A stretch of DNA of 64,000 nucleotides from Patella vulgata (GCF_932274485.2 NC_065883.2:61051210-61115209); one strand, 5' to 3'; counted from the stretch's first letter, positions 32,597-44,480 are shown. Made by a program: numbers and translations. Notes: generated by a model not told the origin, from the letters alone.

Positions 32597-32939
32597 TTAA
32601 AGATGCATTGTGTAAGAACTAAATCTACCTAATGGGGGTCTTTCTTTTCTGGCTTCAAATTTTATATAAGTTATTACTTCGACATTTATTCATATGACAC
32701 GCCCCTTTAGACCATCGAGCGACCTAAACGTTGACTGGATTATAACAAATTATAGTTAAACTGGATAATCGAGGCTTCGTTTATTTTCGTAAACAATCGT
32801 TGACAATCGAGACTATCTGGTCAAAAATTCAAACTCTCATAACTTCGCTCAGAATAAAGTAACTTAGCCAAATATTTTAATCTATTCATTATCTATTTTG
32901 GACTATTATAGTAATAATCTTACATAATATTATCGTTAA
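32597..32939 (-). mobile_element. TTAA-ended MITE (family M1)
   Basis: Starts TTAAAGATGCATTGTGTAAG and ends TCTTACATAATATTATCGTTAA; the right end is partly decayed. It shares GACAATCGAGACT and ATTATCTATTTTGGACTATT with the other copies. Confidence 0.75.
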
Positions 32940-33062
32940 AGCAATTTATATCACAACCAATCAGCGGTGTTATTATTGATGCAAAGCCGAAATAATTTCG
33001 AACAAGGGAAAATTTATATTATGCTATCCACTGTTCATAATGTTGTTAATGCAGTCGTCTTC

Positions 33063-33136
33063 ATTTCAAAAAGTAAAACCATCTTCAAATATGAAGTTTT
33101 AACTTCATATTTGAAGATGGTTTTACTTTTTGAAAT
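33063..33136. repeat. Perfect palindrome, 36-bp arms, 2-bp spacer
   Basis: Left arm 33063-33098 begins ATTTCAAAAAGTAAAACC and the right arm 33101-33136 is its exact reverse complement ending GGTTTTACTTTTTGAAAT. Only TT separates the arms. Confidence 0.95.
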
Positions 33137-33208
33137 TTATTTTGCGTTTTACCCAGGAAAACGCAAAAGAATGAAATGCAATACGATTTCCCTTCTTTTT
33201 TGTCCATC

Positions 33209-33545
33209 ACCCTAATGAAGACGCCCACACGCCAAGCAGTGTACTATGAGCGAAATCAATGCAGGCCGAGAAAGTTCATTGGGATTTTCATTCGTGTTTT
33301 CCCCTTGTCAGTGGTGCAGAATGAAGGGCCTGACAAGCACAGCTGTCTAGTCGTTCGGATGGGCCGCAAAACCGAGGTACAGCGTATACATTGGCGTGTA
33401 CATAAAAGATCCCGTGGCAGATGGAATTCGAAATAAGACAAGGCCGTAGCGCTGCTGCCCGGGCAAAATTTGTTTCATAGCACACTATATGGCCTATGCA
33501 ATCGGAGCAGAACAGTAGGGCGATAAACAGATTTCATTTCATTCC
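33209..33545 (+). mobile_element. SINE family A copy with a reversed fragment at its 5' side
   Basis: 33258-33543 is plus-oriented body and tail (GCAGGCCGAGAAAGTTCATT to GTAGGGCGATAAACAGATTTC). Just before it, AATGAAGACGCCCACACGCC at 33214 is a reversed piece of the 3' region, so the tRNA-like head has been replaced. Confidence 0.7.
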
Positions 33546-33715
33546 TTCATTCCATTTACAATCAATGAATTATATTTTGTTTGTCAGTATCTTTGAACTC
33601 TGGGTGCCTGATTCTTTGCATCAATATTGGAACTGTGGTTGTCACAGCACCCCAGTGTACACTGTGCATATATGATACAATGGATTATTTTGAAAAGCTT
33701 ATAAATGCCGTTATC

Positions 33716-33719
<4 letters not shown>

Positions 33720-33788
<69 letters not shown>
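33720..33788. repeat. (TA)n microsatellite
   Basis: About 33 uninterrupted TA units. Open frames across it on both strands are artefacts of the repeat. Confidence 0.97.
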
Positions 33789-33790
<2 letters not shown>

Positions 33791-34400
33791 TTGAATAACC
33801 GTTTTATCAGCCAAGTTTAAAAATGCATCGACCTAACACTTTTATTTCAATAGTAACTACCATGAACCAAACTAAGTCATAATGAAATCTGGAATATATT
33901 ATACATGCCTATTGCCTAATTAGGTCCATCGATATTGTTAAACTAGTTTTACCCAATATTAGTTTAAAATCTGAAAACAAAATCAAAACGGCATTTGTTA
34001 CCAGTCTCATTAATTAATTAATTAACTAATTAATACACCAAGTAAAGCTTAGCAAAAAATTGATATAATTATTTACTAAGATAACTATCCAATAAATAAT
34101 GGATACTTATTTGATAATACTTTAAAAGAATTTGTAAACAGGGGTCATAAAAAACAAATGCAAAGCCAGAAAAATCGAAGTATAATATTCAGTAAAGATG
34201 GAACAGCTGCCGTGTTATGTATCGATCAGATATTGACAATACTCTCTGTGCAAAGTTTACACGTATATTTATCGTGGGGAAATCAAATGTGTATACATGG
34301 ATCATATCTGTAAACATCAGATTTATGAATATATTATACCAGTTGAAAGAAAGTCGGGATTTTAGAAAGGAAACTTTTTCGGTTTACGAGCACTATCACC

Positions 34401-34799
34401 TTACTAAACATTCATTATGCAAGAGCTAAATCTGCCTATTGCAGGTCTTTCTTTATGGCTGAAATGTTATTTAATTATACATTAATCAATCTATCCAGAC
34501 CATAATCAACTCTAGATGATATCGCTAGTCTGCGATCTGTAGTGGATTATGAGCCGATTTACTGCATAACTTTCCTTCACGATTTAACGATTAAATGGAT
34601 AATCGAGACTATGCTGTTTATCGTACTGACTTTAGTAATGATGATCAAGGCTAGCCGGAAGTTTCAACCGCTTAGTTCTCGGTTCATAGTGGATCAATTT
34701 GGATGAAATTTTCAGCAAATTGCCTTTACATTATCTAGTTTTTAACTATTATAGTGAGAACTGCAACTCGTTATCGAATCTCCCATAATGTATCTTTAA
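34401..34799 (-). mobile_element. TTAA-ended MITE (family M1)
   Basis: Starts (TTACTAAA)CATTCATTATGCAAGAGCT and ends CTCCCATAATGTATCTTTAA. About 90% like the copy at 48143 by eye, including TAAATCTGCCTATTGCAGGT and GATAATCGAGACTATGCTGT. Confidence 0.82.
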
Positions 34800-35609
34800 G
34801 CCGCAACATCACATAATAAAAGTTAATAGTGATTGTTATCTATAGAACTATGTTATGTTATACAATCAAAACTAATTGTTGGGTTTTTTATTAAAGATAT
34901 TTGTGGTTCAAGAGGGGTGTGCGATCCATACATCGCTGTGGGGCTCATGAAGTCCCGGAGTGGTGCGGGTGGGAGGGTGTGTGTTCATAAATATATAGTT
35001 ATTTTTTTACGTCTGCGCTGTCGGTATTCGTGTCGCAGAACCGCCTGACACTTTACTCTGGCTCCGCATGGTTAAAGTTAGAAACACTATTTTTTGCATA
35101 GTCCTTGGGGCGGGGGTCGAGGGGAGGGATGGGGTAGTGATTGTAGTCGAGAGACCGATCCACTACCACTGTACCTCTTTAAAGCCTAGAACAATTTGAC
35201 TCGAATAATCAGCGGTTCACATGTTGCCAGGGTTTACATAATCGATTAGACAAACTTAAACCAATTAATATACAAATTACAGATTTTTAAAAGTATAAAG
35301 GCAGACCAGATGCCCATAGATAAGAATAGATAAAATTACCAAGTCTCATTCTAAATATAGAATAATCAAAAATAATATTTGTATACTTACATTAATTCCA
35401 TTAATTCGAACCTGTACATAGTATCATATAAATCCCCCACCCCCTCCTCCACCATCCGCACATCGTCCCCCTCCATCCCTGCCCTTAGGAATTCCATCCC
35501 AAGTTCTCGTCTATACTTATTCTAAACATTATTATGTGAAATACTCTGACGTAATTATTTGTCGAATGATCGAAGTTTGGCAGATTTGGAAGTACATGTA
35601 TTAGATGAA

Positions 35610-35663
35610 TGATTGTATTTTATTGTATTGTATTGCATTGTATTGTATTGTATTGTATTGTAT
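35610..35663. repeat. (TATTG)n microsatellite
   Basis: About ten TATTG/TATTT units, one changed to CATTG. Confidence 0.9.
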
Positions 35664-36154
35664 CAGAGAGAGGGATTACACATAGGTACAGCCTGCTCCC
35701 CAATACTGATCTGACTGTTGTGAATACCAATATCGAAATTACAGTGCTAGAATTTTTGTATGAAACCACGCTAATTGTTGGAACACGTTAATGGAAAATA
35801 AGTGCGGTTTGGTAATTAATCAATCGCCCAGAGATAAAGCAATGGACATCTTTTTATAGTATGTATCTATTTCTTGTGGGATTATACTTAAAGGCGGACT
35901 CTTAAATATCATATTTCCTCGAACTTACTTAGGTCAACTACTGAAACACGAAAACATATTTTTAACTGGAAATTTGACCGAGAAAAATAATAAGCTCACA
36001 GTAAATAGAATAGGAGTCTCTATATGTCAACCAGGGACAAAATTTGAATTTATGCTACACATACCCTTCACATATCATTAGCAACAAATATATTGCTCTT
36101 GGTAGTTTCAATATATTTCCCATAAGTATGTACATCTTTAATGAGATATCCGTG

Positions 36155-36420
36155 TGGGGGGGGGGGGGGGCGAATGGTTTAACGCGTGCGCGTTCGATCA
36201 TAAGGTATGTCGTTGTGTCAAATGACGTGGTTTCGATTCCCAGCATGTACAAGGAGTAAGGTGGCCTGTCCAGTCTCGTGGTTTTCTCTGGGTCCTCCGG
36301 TTTTCTCCTACGGTAAGGTGCCCCGTGTAGCGAAAATTTCCCTACTGATAGTTGAACTCGGCACGGCGAATGTGCACGCTTCAGTGGCTTGTCTCGAAGT
36401 GATTTATGGCTAGTCACGCG
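36155..36420 (+). mobile_element. SINE family B copy
   Basis: After a G run (36157-36170) comes a tRNA-like part with B-box GGTTTCGATTCCC, then TGTACAAGGAGTAAGGTGGC, CTCGTGGTTTTCTCTGGGTC and CTCGGCACGGCGAATG. The two overlapping open frames here lie within the SINE. Confidence 0.65.
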
Positions 36421-37546
36421 GTACGATAACACTCAGCGCCTAGAGTCTATGAGTCTATACAGTCTTAAGACCAACTAGAAATCAGCCAGATTTCTTCAAG
36501 TTTGGGAATGTGACCTCAAAGATTTGTTGAAGAGAATCCTGTCATCAACCTCTCAAAGACAATAAATTGTAGCCCAATTATTATCAATTCAGATGGTGTA
36601 TTGTATAAGTGTCATATTACACTGCTCTATATTTAGAATGTAAAACTAAAGCTAGATGGGTTTGGAATCAGATTCTATGAAATTTGAATAAGAGAATAAG
36701 AAAAACTAATCAAATTAAACACAGAAATAAACAAATTTAATAACAATTTAATAAAATTAAAATAAATTGATTAAAATATTACATAATGTAATAATAAGCT
36801 TATTAATTTGATGTAATATCTACAGCAGCTTGTCTAAGCCAGGGTATAAAATATCTTACATTATTTTACTCATATACTTTGATATTGACCAATTTGATGT
36901 TAACCAATTAAATGATTTTGGAACTTTTTCTTGGGGAGATAAATATTCATAAGTAAAACAAGGGTTGTTGAGCACATTACGATTGTATAACTCTTGCCAA
37001 TTATATATTGATTTCTATAGAAAGGGGTCAATATCGAAATATTAATGGCCTATTGATCCATCGTACAATACTATTTACGAACTTATCAATTATCAGTAAA
37101 AGAAAATTTGATCCAAAATTATCTATTTTGATGCAAAAATATAAACATTTACTGATTATTTACATACAGGGAAAAGGTCACCCCAAAACAATCTACATGT
37201 ATTTGTTATTTAGAAGAGCTAAATCGCTAATATTTAGGACCTATAAATTGACACAAATGGTTCGCAACACAAATAATAATGTAATATGAATGTACATAAA
37301 CTGATTTAGTATTTATTGCGCATGCCCTCCAGATAGGAATATGACGTAACCGTTTGAGTTACTTGTGGAATATATCTAGCCCCATCCTTCGAGTCCCTTG
37401 TTATAAATGGCACTTAAAGGCATTCGTGAACCAATGGTAAAATGTTTATTTTGTCTTACAATCTTATGGAAGCCTATAACTACCATTCATAATTTTTACT
37501 TTTCGCCCCTTCAAAACACGAAAGTCGAATATATATATATATATAT

Positions 37547-37643
37547 AATATTTATTTATGGCTAGGGATATGATATCATATCTTTCTTATGTAAATTACA
37601 TCCTGGTTATATGATATCATATCCCTAGCCATAAATAAATATT
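37547..37643. repeat. Inverted repeat, 35-bp arms, 27-bp loop
   Basis: 37547-37581 (AATATTTATTTATGGCTAGG...) and 37609-37643 (...CCTAGCCATAAATAAATATT) are exact reverse complements by eye; the arms include GATATGATATCATAT. A (TA) run precedes it. Confidence 0.9.
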
Positions 37644-37789
37644 TCCGTGTAAATTTCCACATCAAGAACTCGTAGTATTATTCTTAAAATTTCTCGTACA
37701 ATAGGGGCCACAAGGCAAGAATTTAGGCCCGATATACGCGAACATCAAACCGAGATCTTTGATACATAAACATATAATATTAAGTTTTT

Positions 37790-38200
37790 TTCAAAACCGG
37801 GTACAAATCGTTAGAGGGACCACAGCCTTCGATCCGATTATCACAAAATTCAAACCCAGGGTGTAACGGTGTATATTTAAACGGTTTTTAAAATCGGGTT
37901 TAAACTGTAATTTTTGGTACACCCAGGGTCCATAATCTAGGAGGTTACGGACCGATGTGTGCGAATATGGAAAGAAACAAAAAATCCGTGGAATATAGAC
38001 ATATATTTTAAGTTTGATCAAAATCGGATAAAAAAATTGTGACTTCTACACTGTCCACAACCTTGGTATTATATACTTTTACACTATTTGCAAACGAGGA
38101 GCGGGCAGTTTCAATCCGATTTTCATGAAATTCAAACTCAACCATCATAAGGGCGGAATGGTGATATGTTAGAACAGCTTTTAATATTGGATAAAATGCC
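37790..38200 (+). repeat. Dispersed repeat shared with 51895-52330
   Basis: Shared phrases: GGTCCATAATCTAGGAGGTTACGG / GGCCATAATCCAGGAAGTTACGG, GGATATAAACATATATTTTA and CACAACCTTG.TATTA.ATACTTTTACACTATTTG. Class unknown; no ends recognised. Confidence 0.65.
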
Positions 38201-39096
38201 AATATCGAAAGGAACCGCGTGTCCACAAATAAATTGTGGGCTGACGGGCGACTCAATACACGTCCACTTGAAAATATTGGCGTACAAAAATAGCTCAGCA
38301 TGATAAAACTTGGTTTTTGGAAGACTAAACAACTGATATCAAAGACTTTATATAAAATGAGATTTTTATTTTAGAAATTAAAATTTTAAGTTATTTGATA
38401 CTCCCACTGGCCGGTTAATAGTTGTCAACGCTTATGTAATTTATATTAGGGCAATGCTACTCAAGACGGACATGTTGTTTAGATCAGCATACCAAGCAAT
38501 TAAAATCAGTGAACCGGACCAAACCCAAACATCCAAAATTTAGCACTTTTTCCTAGATAGTCCTAGCACTGTATAGATAGCCATCGCACGTGAAATTCTC
38601 TTCACATCTATCAGCCATTAATGCCGCAAAAAATATATTATTGACGATTCTGAATAGCAGTAATATTTAGTTTTTTGGTTATTACAGCAGCTTTAGAAAT
38701 TACGTTCGTTTTATTTTTTAAATTGCTTTATCTTTAACTATACCGTTAGGGGCGGCATCTTTTGGTTTAGTACAAATAATATCTCTGAAACACTCGCGTT
38801 AGGCAAGAACATGATACTAGCAGTAGTTTCATTTTACTTTTACATGGTTCTTAAAACAATTGTTGCGTAACGTGCGTGTTTCTAAATTCAATTTCTTGTT
38901 CCAGCTTTCTGTTATGTTTGGTTATCCCGGCCTGTCAATCAGACGGAGAATGGTCGGTAGACTGGTTAAGCGAGACTAATTTCATAACAAGGGCACGTAG
39001 CCTATTTTTTTTACTCAAAAGTGCCCTGTGTTATGGCCGACACTCGTAACCATCTTTCAGTGTATTATTTATCGATGGTTCAATGGTCATAGCTTA

Positions 39097-39233
39097 TTAA
39101 AGATACATTCCCGCGTACAGACTTTGTGATTTGATGATATATTTGGACTAAAAACATATTCAAAGTAACCAATCTATCAAAAATTTGCTTCAATTCCCTC
39201 TCAAAACTTTGTATTCTGGGAAAGTATCTTTAA
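39097..39233 (+). mobile_element. TTAA-ended element (family M2), short form
   Basis: 137 bases: TTAAAGATACATTCCCGCGT at the start and CTGGGAAAGTATCTTTAA at the end, a near-perfect inverted pair. Matches both ends of the 485-base copy at 27043 with the middle absent. Confidence 0.8.
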
Positions 39234-40483
39234 GTACAACATGACTGTTTATGTAGAGACTATAAATGAGCCAAACTGGTTTAAGGCTTGATATATATAA
39301 TTATATAAATATTGTGGTGTAATCGTGAAGATATTTAGATATATATATATATTTATGTTGGGACACTTAGTCGCAATTAGTCCCGACTTGACCTGGAGTT
39401 TGTGTCGAGTAGACGTTAGATATCTCTCTCTTATTATTGCTGACAAAATGGCTTCTATAGAAAGAGTGATTTGGTAGGCTAGGGGAAATGATAAGCATAT
39501 TTAAAACTTAAACATCATACATGAATGATTTATTGACACTCAGATATAAACAGTCATTTCCTGATATAGTTGATGATATACAGAGAGACACCAAGACTCT
39601 TGTTTACTTCTCTGTGTTGAAATATTGGGAAGAGACTATGACCACAGGGTGAATTCTAAACCAAGCAGTGAGTTGGTTTTGTTATTTATATTCGATCTTT
39701 GGTTTGCTTTAAAGGAGTTTAACATTTTGATTCGGGTCAAAATAAAATGTTGAATTGGGTTGATCGGATGTATTTACACTAGTGATGGAACAAAATCTAA
39801 ATTTTCTTTTCGGAAACCAATTTGCTTCAAATTTCAGATACGTTTTTGGCTTAAACTGTCAATAATAGGACAGAGCTAAACGAAATACGCTTTTTTCTCA
39901 ACATTCCAACGTCATAAATCGAAAAGGTTTTTTAAGGATTATAAAGGACAGTTCGTCTTTTTATGATTCAAGTTATGTTAGTGTTAGTTATCTGTTCTGC
40001 CCTCTGAACGTATTTTATGATATTTAAGTATGATGTGCCTAATAACTGTAAAATCAATTAAAGGTCTAAATAGACAAATAAACCAAGAAAAGTTAATTAC
40101 TACAGAGCATACGACGTTGTTGTCAAAAAGATTTCCATTGAAGTATCTCGAGAGATATCGTAGTGCGATTGTATTATATCGTAGTATGTTTATATGATCG
40201 CAACTGTTGGGAAGTTATATCTTCAACGAGTCGCGAAATCACTTAAAATTTTATGATATATATTATGCTCGATGGCCTATAAATAGAGAATCTCCTACGT
40301 GTCTTTTTTAATATCAAAACATATCAACACAAGTAAGATTAAGATTTTATTGTATCGAAACATCCATTGAGGACAGAATGCAATACAAACATATGTACAT
40401 GTCATAAATAACAATATGTGATATTTGGCAAAACAAAAACAAAAAAACAAAAAAAACAAACGCAGGTGCATTTTCAATAATAA

Positions 40484-40840
40484 AGTCGTGTAGGAGATTT
40501 TCTTTATCACCCAATCCTTTCTTACAAGCACAAATAAATAAACACACTTCTTTGCTATAGCTTTCACTTTTACTGAACCTGATTAGATTACATTACGGCG
40601 CAGTGGTGCATCATTTTTTGACAGCAATTCAACGATTGCAAGGTCATTTAATGTATATTGACCCAGTGTTTCCATCAAGGTCAATTAAATAAAAATAGTT
40701 CATTTTTAATGAAAAATGAACTGTTCTTTGAAAAAAAAAAAAAAATGACCAATCAAATTCACGTAAGATTATGAAATTTATCACACAATCGATATCTACT
40801 GTAGAATATATTATTGGGTGATAATATAATATGCACTGTC
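40484..40840. mobile_element. MITE-like repeat shared with 62500-62945
   Basis: GTAGGAGATTTTCTTTATCACCCAAT near the start and ATTGGGTGATAATA near the end form an inverted pair. The middle holds TTTTTGACAGCAATTCAAC and a hairpin TTCATTTTTAATGAAAAATGAA. The same order is seen at 62560-62945. Confidence 0.65.
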
Positions 40841-41035
40841 ATAATTATGATTCAAATGAGTTAATCTTATTAATATTAGAATTGCACCATATAAATTGTG
40901 AATGTGTTTACTACAGTCTACATGCATATCAAAATAAAATCACATCGTCCCGGCAGTCAGGAAAGATTGGTATTTACGATACTCTCAAGTTCCAATAAAC
41001 AAATAAAGATGGATATTGAAAGTGTATAAAGAACT

Positions 41036-41195
41036 GGGCCCTGTTTCACGAAATTTTAGCAAAAGATAAAATCCAAATTTTAGTAGATACTTCAATTTTG
41101 ATTGGCTAAGCACTAAATCAATCTAATATTATCCAATCAAATTACTAAATTTTGGATTTTATCTTAGTTTAATAGATAGTTTAGGACAGTGTAAT
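41036..41195. mobile_element. Hairpin MITE
   Basis: AAGATAAAATCCAAATTTTAGTA at 41063 pairs with TACTAAATTTTGGATTTTATCTT at 41142-41165, and the flank GGGCCCTGTTTCACGAAATTT is a typical outer end of such elements in my experience. No coding content. Confidence 0.55.
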
Positions 41196-41425
41196 AATAA
41201 TATCGTAAAGAGTGTTAATCTAGCGAGGCGTTCTTATCGTAGTAAAGAAATTTCAAGAAATTATCCAAATAGACGGGGTGCGAAACCTGTATACATATTA
41301 TAATGATTGCACATCATGATTTCTATTTATCACTTTTACATCTGTATATATTTACGGTTTTCGTTACGTATGATCTGACGTGGCGTATCACTGTAATTTT
41401 AGGTACGCTATAACAGATAAGTATA

Positions 41426-41690
41426 GGAGCCCGCGGTGACTCAGTGAGTAAGACGCTGGCTCGCTAGCCTGAAGGCCCTGTGTTTGATCCCGTTGTTAGC
41501 CGAGAAAGTTCGTCTGAATTTCCTGCGTGGTTCCTCTTTGTCAGTGGTGCAGGACAGAAGGCCTTGCAAGGAAAACGTATAGTCGTTTGGGTCGGACGAA
41601 AAATCCGAACTCCCGTGTACACAGTTGCGTGCACATAAGCGTAAGCCGTAACGGATCAGAGCAGTGAGACGTAAAGCCCCATTTCATTTC
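41426..41690 (+). mobile_element. SINE family A copy upstream of the Toll-like receptor
   Basis: Head GGAGCCCGCGGTGACTCAGT, B-box-like GTGTTTGATCCC, body with GTCAGTGGTGCAGGACAGAA and GTGCACATAAGCG, end GACGTAAAGCCCCATTTCATTTC. It ends 225 bases before the receptor's splice acceptor. Flanks AACAGATAAG and AACAGAAGAT may be a decayed target duplication. Confidence 0.78.
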
Positions 41691-41896
41691 AACAGAAGAT
41701 TTAAAGTCCTTTTTCAACACTAAACAATCCACAATAAAAGTCAGGGGAGGGGGCCGGTGATACCATATGGTTCTATGGTTCGCGGCATGCTTGTTAAACC
41801 ACTCGGGTGTCATCCATCACATCATACCCAGAAAACTCCATTTCAGCATTGAAAAAAAACAATCTCAAAGAAATCCTTACTATTGTGTCATTTTGA

Positions 41897-41930
41897 AATA
41901 CTTATTTTATTACAGACTTGAGGAGCTAGA
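41897..41930 (+). other. 3' splice site and end of leader exon of the Toll-like receptor
   Basis: ATACTTATTTTATTACAG, ending at 41915, is a good 3' splice site. It is followed by 15 bases (ACTTGAGGAGCTAGA) and then the ATG. This suggests that the 5' UTR is split and the whole protein lies in one exon, a common layout in molluscan TLR genes. The upstream leader exon was not located; a SINE occupies 41426-41690. Confidence 0.55.
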
Positions 41931-44480
41931 ATGTATTCTCAGAAGAATGGAAATGTATTTGTTTTATTGGTTTTTATACCTATGTCCATTAAAGCACTAG
42001 TCGGGACATGTCTTCTGGGAGTGGACATGCACTATGGTGGAACAAAGGCCAAGTGTTCTCGAATTGGAATTTCAAGAGTTCCTGGCAATCTTCCGGATAA
42101 TACTACAACGTTAGAAATTGCTTTTAACAATATTGAAATTCTACACGATAATGAATTTCAATACCTAACTCATCTAAAATGTCTTGATATCAGCTTTAAC
42201 CCCATCCACAAGCTTCAAGGGTTGGCGTTCAATGGACTTCATAACTTACTGGTGTTAGAATTCAACGCACACGCGTTAAATTATACAAAGAATTCTATGC
42301 CTTTAGATGTCTTTACGCCGCTTCAATCGCTGACAAATTTAAGTTTAAGATCAGATGTTTCACGCTTTACGGGTCGACCGTTTGATTTACCACATAATGC
42401 TCTTGCACGTCTCAAAAAATTGAGGCAATTAAACATAGATACTGGCCCAAACACTGTTTTTAAATCTGGATTTTCCAATTTGACAGAACTTCGAGAACTT
42501 TTCATTGGTGTAACATGGAAACACGGGAAACGGATTGAGTGTGGACTGTCGAATATAACCCGTCAAACATTTGATTCGTTTTCTAAAATACCTGTTAGTC
42601 TTCTTCAGTTAAATAGTTGTAGGCTTCATAACTTTGATGAAAATTATCTTGAAGCTTTTCCGCGTCTCAAAGTATTTTTATTCAACAAAGTACATCTAAT
42701 AAATGGAAACCTATCGATGGTCCTTAATACACTTCGTGTATTTAAACACAAATACATGACAGAGATTGGCATTAACTCGGTAGTGACATCTTTACCTTAT
42801 ATGGGATTTGATCGTCGCGTTAACCGGAACCCGTTGTCTGAGATTTGTGTAACTCAGTTGGACTTAAGTTCCAACTTGATTAGCTTAATTGATTTCGATG
42901 GTTTCTGCACCACGCCTGATTCGCCTCTTATGAAATGTCTGAAGCGCATTACCTTGGCCGGAAACCGTCTAGTGGGTAAAGTAAGCTTGAACCAGTTACC
43001 CCTCTGTCTTCTTGCTATTTTTAACATCGAAGAAGTAGATCTTTCAGATCAGAAGATATTCTCATTCGCTAAATATATTTCACTAGTGCCTCACACATCT
43101 CGTGGTGATAGTGAACGGAAATTGCCGGACCCGTTCATAATATTTGCTCCGCCAAAGTTGAGTTATCTCAATGTGGCTGCATTGCCACATGGAATCGGAG
43201 AATTGGATGTAGATATCCATTTTATCCTCGCCAAAAAATTAAAATATTTTAATGTATCGTACTGCGGGTTATACAATTTAAAACGGAAAGTATTCGGACT
43301 CGAAAATTTAGAAGTGTTAGATTTAAGTGGAAACAGCTTAAGCATTATAAATGATACATTTCTAGATACATTTCCGAATCTTAAGAAATTGCGTTTAAGC
43401 AACATTCTGTTAGATAATGAGTTTATTACTCAAAGTGGTATAAGATTTTTCAGTCCTTTGGAAAAGTTGGAAACTTTGGATCTATCCAGTAATGATCTAG
43501 TGGTTTTACCTAATGATTTATTTAATTCTCTGGTTGCATTACAAGTTATAAATTTAGCTGACAATAAACTTATATCCATACCCGATTTGAATAACCTGGT
43601 TAAGCTCAACTCTCTCTATCTGAACCACAATTCGTTCACTACCTTGAGACCACAACACACAGATATGTTAGATAAAACAGCAGAAAATAATCCGAAATTT
43701 TATTTGTCGATTTCGGGAAATACATTTACTTGTGCATGTGAGACATTTTTGTTTTTACTGTGGTTGGACAAAACGATGGTTAAATTAGATGGAAGGAATT
43801 ATTCTTGTATAGAATCGACAGGAAAGATGACCTTTACGAAAAATGTATCTAGCACATTGTGGTCATTTCACAGACAGTGCATGTCATCATTCTTGTTGAA
43901 TTTAACCATTGGCGGATCAAGTGCCATGCTCGTAACTCTAATGGCAGCCTTTGTCTTCATCAAAAATAAGATGAAGCTGAAGTTGATGCTCCTAAGGCTA
44001 ATTGGACAGAATATTTATCCGAAGAAAAGAGAAGAGTTTATTTATGACGCTTTTATAATTTACACGGATTCTATGTCCAGTTGGGTTTGCAATGAACTGA
44101 GAAATGAACTTGAAACAGATCGAGGAATAAAACTGAACCTACGTGACCGAGATCATATACCTGGCGGTTCCCAAGCAGAGGACATGTTGGAAGCAATGAG
44201 AGACAGTTGGAAGATAGTTTTAATATTAACGGTAGACTTTTTAAAGAGTGATTTGGCTTATTTCACAATGTGTAATTGTCTTTCATTCATTACACTTACA
44301 ACTCCCCATCGATTAATCGTCATAATCGATGATCAGTTGAATATACCAACTAATATTGATTTTCTTTTGGAAGCTGTTACTGAAAATAACATTGTATGTG
44401 TTGACTTGCAGCAACCATTTATTTGGGAATTTTGGGAAAAGTTATCTGTGGTCATAAAACAAAAAGAAATCACTGTGTAA
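41931..44480 (+). CDS. Toll-like receptor, intronless coding region
   Basis: 849 aa. The hydrophobic N-terminus (VFVLLVFIPMSIKALVG) is a signal peptide. Leucine-rich repeats follow from about residue 60 to 595 (clear LDLSGNSLSII, LDLSSNDLVVLP and INLADNKLISIP), then one LRRCT with Cys 601, 603, 626 and 650. One membrane segment spans about 654-676. A TIR domain starts at 705: box 1 YDAFIIYT, BB loop LRDRDHIPGG with the conserved Pro, and box 3 FWEKL near the C-end. The single C-terminal cysteine cluster makes it the vertebrate-like (sccTLR) layout rather than the Drosophila Toll layout. In the cell it should sense ligand outside and recruit TIR adaptors such as MyD88 (family knowledge). An in-frame TGA 12 bases before ATG fixes the start. 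It could be one of an expanded family; I cannot name an orthologue. Confidence 0.92.
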   Translation: MYSQKNGNVFVLLVFIPMSIKALVGTCLLGVDMHYGGTKAKCSRIGISRVPGNLPDNTTTLEIAFNNIEILHDNEFQYLTHLKCLDISFNPIHKLQGLAFNGLHNLLVLEFNAHALNYTKNSMPLDVFTPLQSLTNLSLRSDVSRFTGRPFDLPHNALARLKKLRQLNIDTGPNTVFKSGFSNLTELRELFIGVTWKHGKRIECGLSNITRQTFDSFSKIPVSLLQLNSCRLHNFDENYLEAFPRLKVFLFNKVHLINGNLSMVLNTLRVFKHKYMTEIGINSVVTSLPYMGFDRRVNRNPLSEICVTQLDLSSNLISLIDFDGFCTTPDSPLMKCLKRITLAGNRLVGKVSLNQLPLCLLAIFNIEEVDLSDQKIFSFAKYISLVPHTSRGDSERKLPDPFIIFAPPKLSYLNVAALPHGIGELDVDIHFILAKKLKYFNVSYCGLYNLKRKVFGLENLEVLDLSGNSLSIINDTFLDTFPNLKKLRLSNILLDNEFITQSGIRFFSPLEKLETLDLSSNDLVVLPNDLFNSLVALQVINLADNKLISIPDLNNLVKLNSLYLNHNSFTTLRPQHTDMLDKTAENNPKFYLSISGNTFTCACETFLFLLWLDKTMVKLDGRNYSCIESTGKMTFTKNVSSTLWSFHRQCMSSFLLNLTIGGSSAMLVTLMAAFVFIKNKMKLKLMLLRLIGQNIYPKKREEFIYDAFIIYTDSMSSWVCNELRNELETDRGIKLNLRDRDHIPGGSQAEDMLEAMRDSWKIVLILTVDFLKSDLAYFTMCNCLSFITLTTPHRLIVIIDDQLNIPTNIDFLLEAVTENNIVCVDLQQPFIWEFWEKLSVVIKQKEITV

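Larger units (their letters stand above)
29182..41896. other. Intergenic region between the EGF/fibrinogen-like gene and the Toll-like receptor
   Basis: Head-to-head spacer (genes diverge) of 12.7 kb. Promoters of both genes should lie here, but I saw no TATA box or other element that I would defend. It holds SINE copies, M1 and M2 elements, palindromes and microsatellites listed separately. The stretches 29640-31850, 31940-32590, 34800-35600 and 39240-40480 show nothing coding. Confidence 0.5.

Noticed and set aside
33584-33820. Open frames on both strands across 33581-33820
   Set aside because: They are created by the (TA)n run, giving alternating Tyr-Ile; not coding.
36055-36432. 125-codon minus-strand and 68-codon plus-strand frames
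   Set aside because: They overlap the SINE family B copy and its G run.
37790-38200. Possible LTR or virus-like element
   Set aside because: Only a repeated phrase shared with 51895-52330; no terminal repeats, primer site or coding remnants seen.
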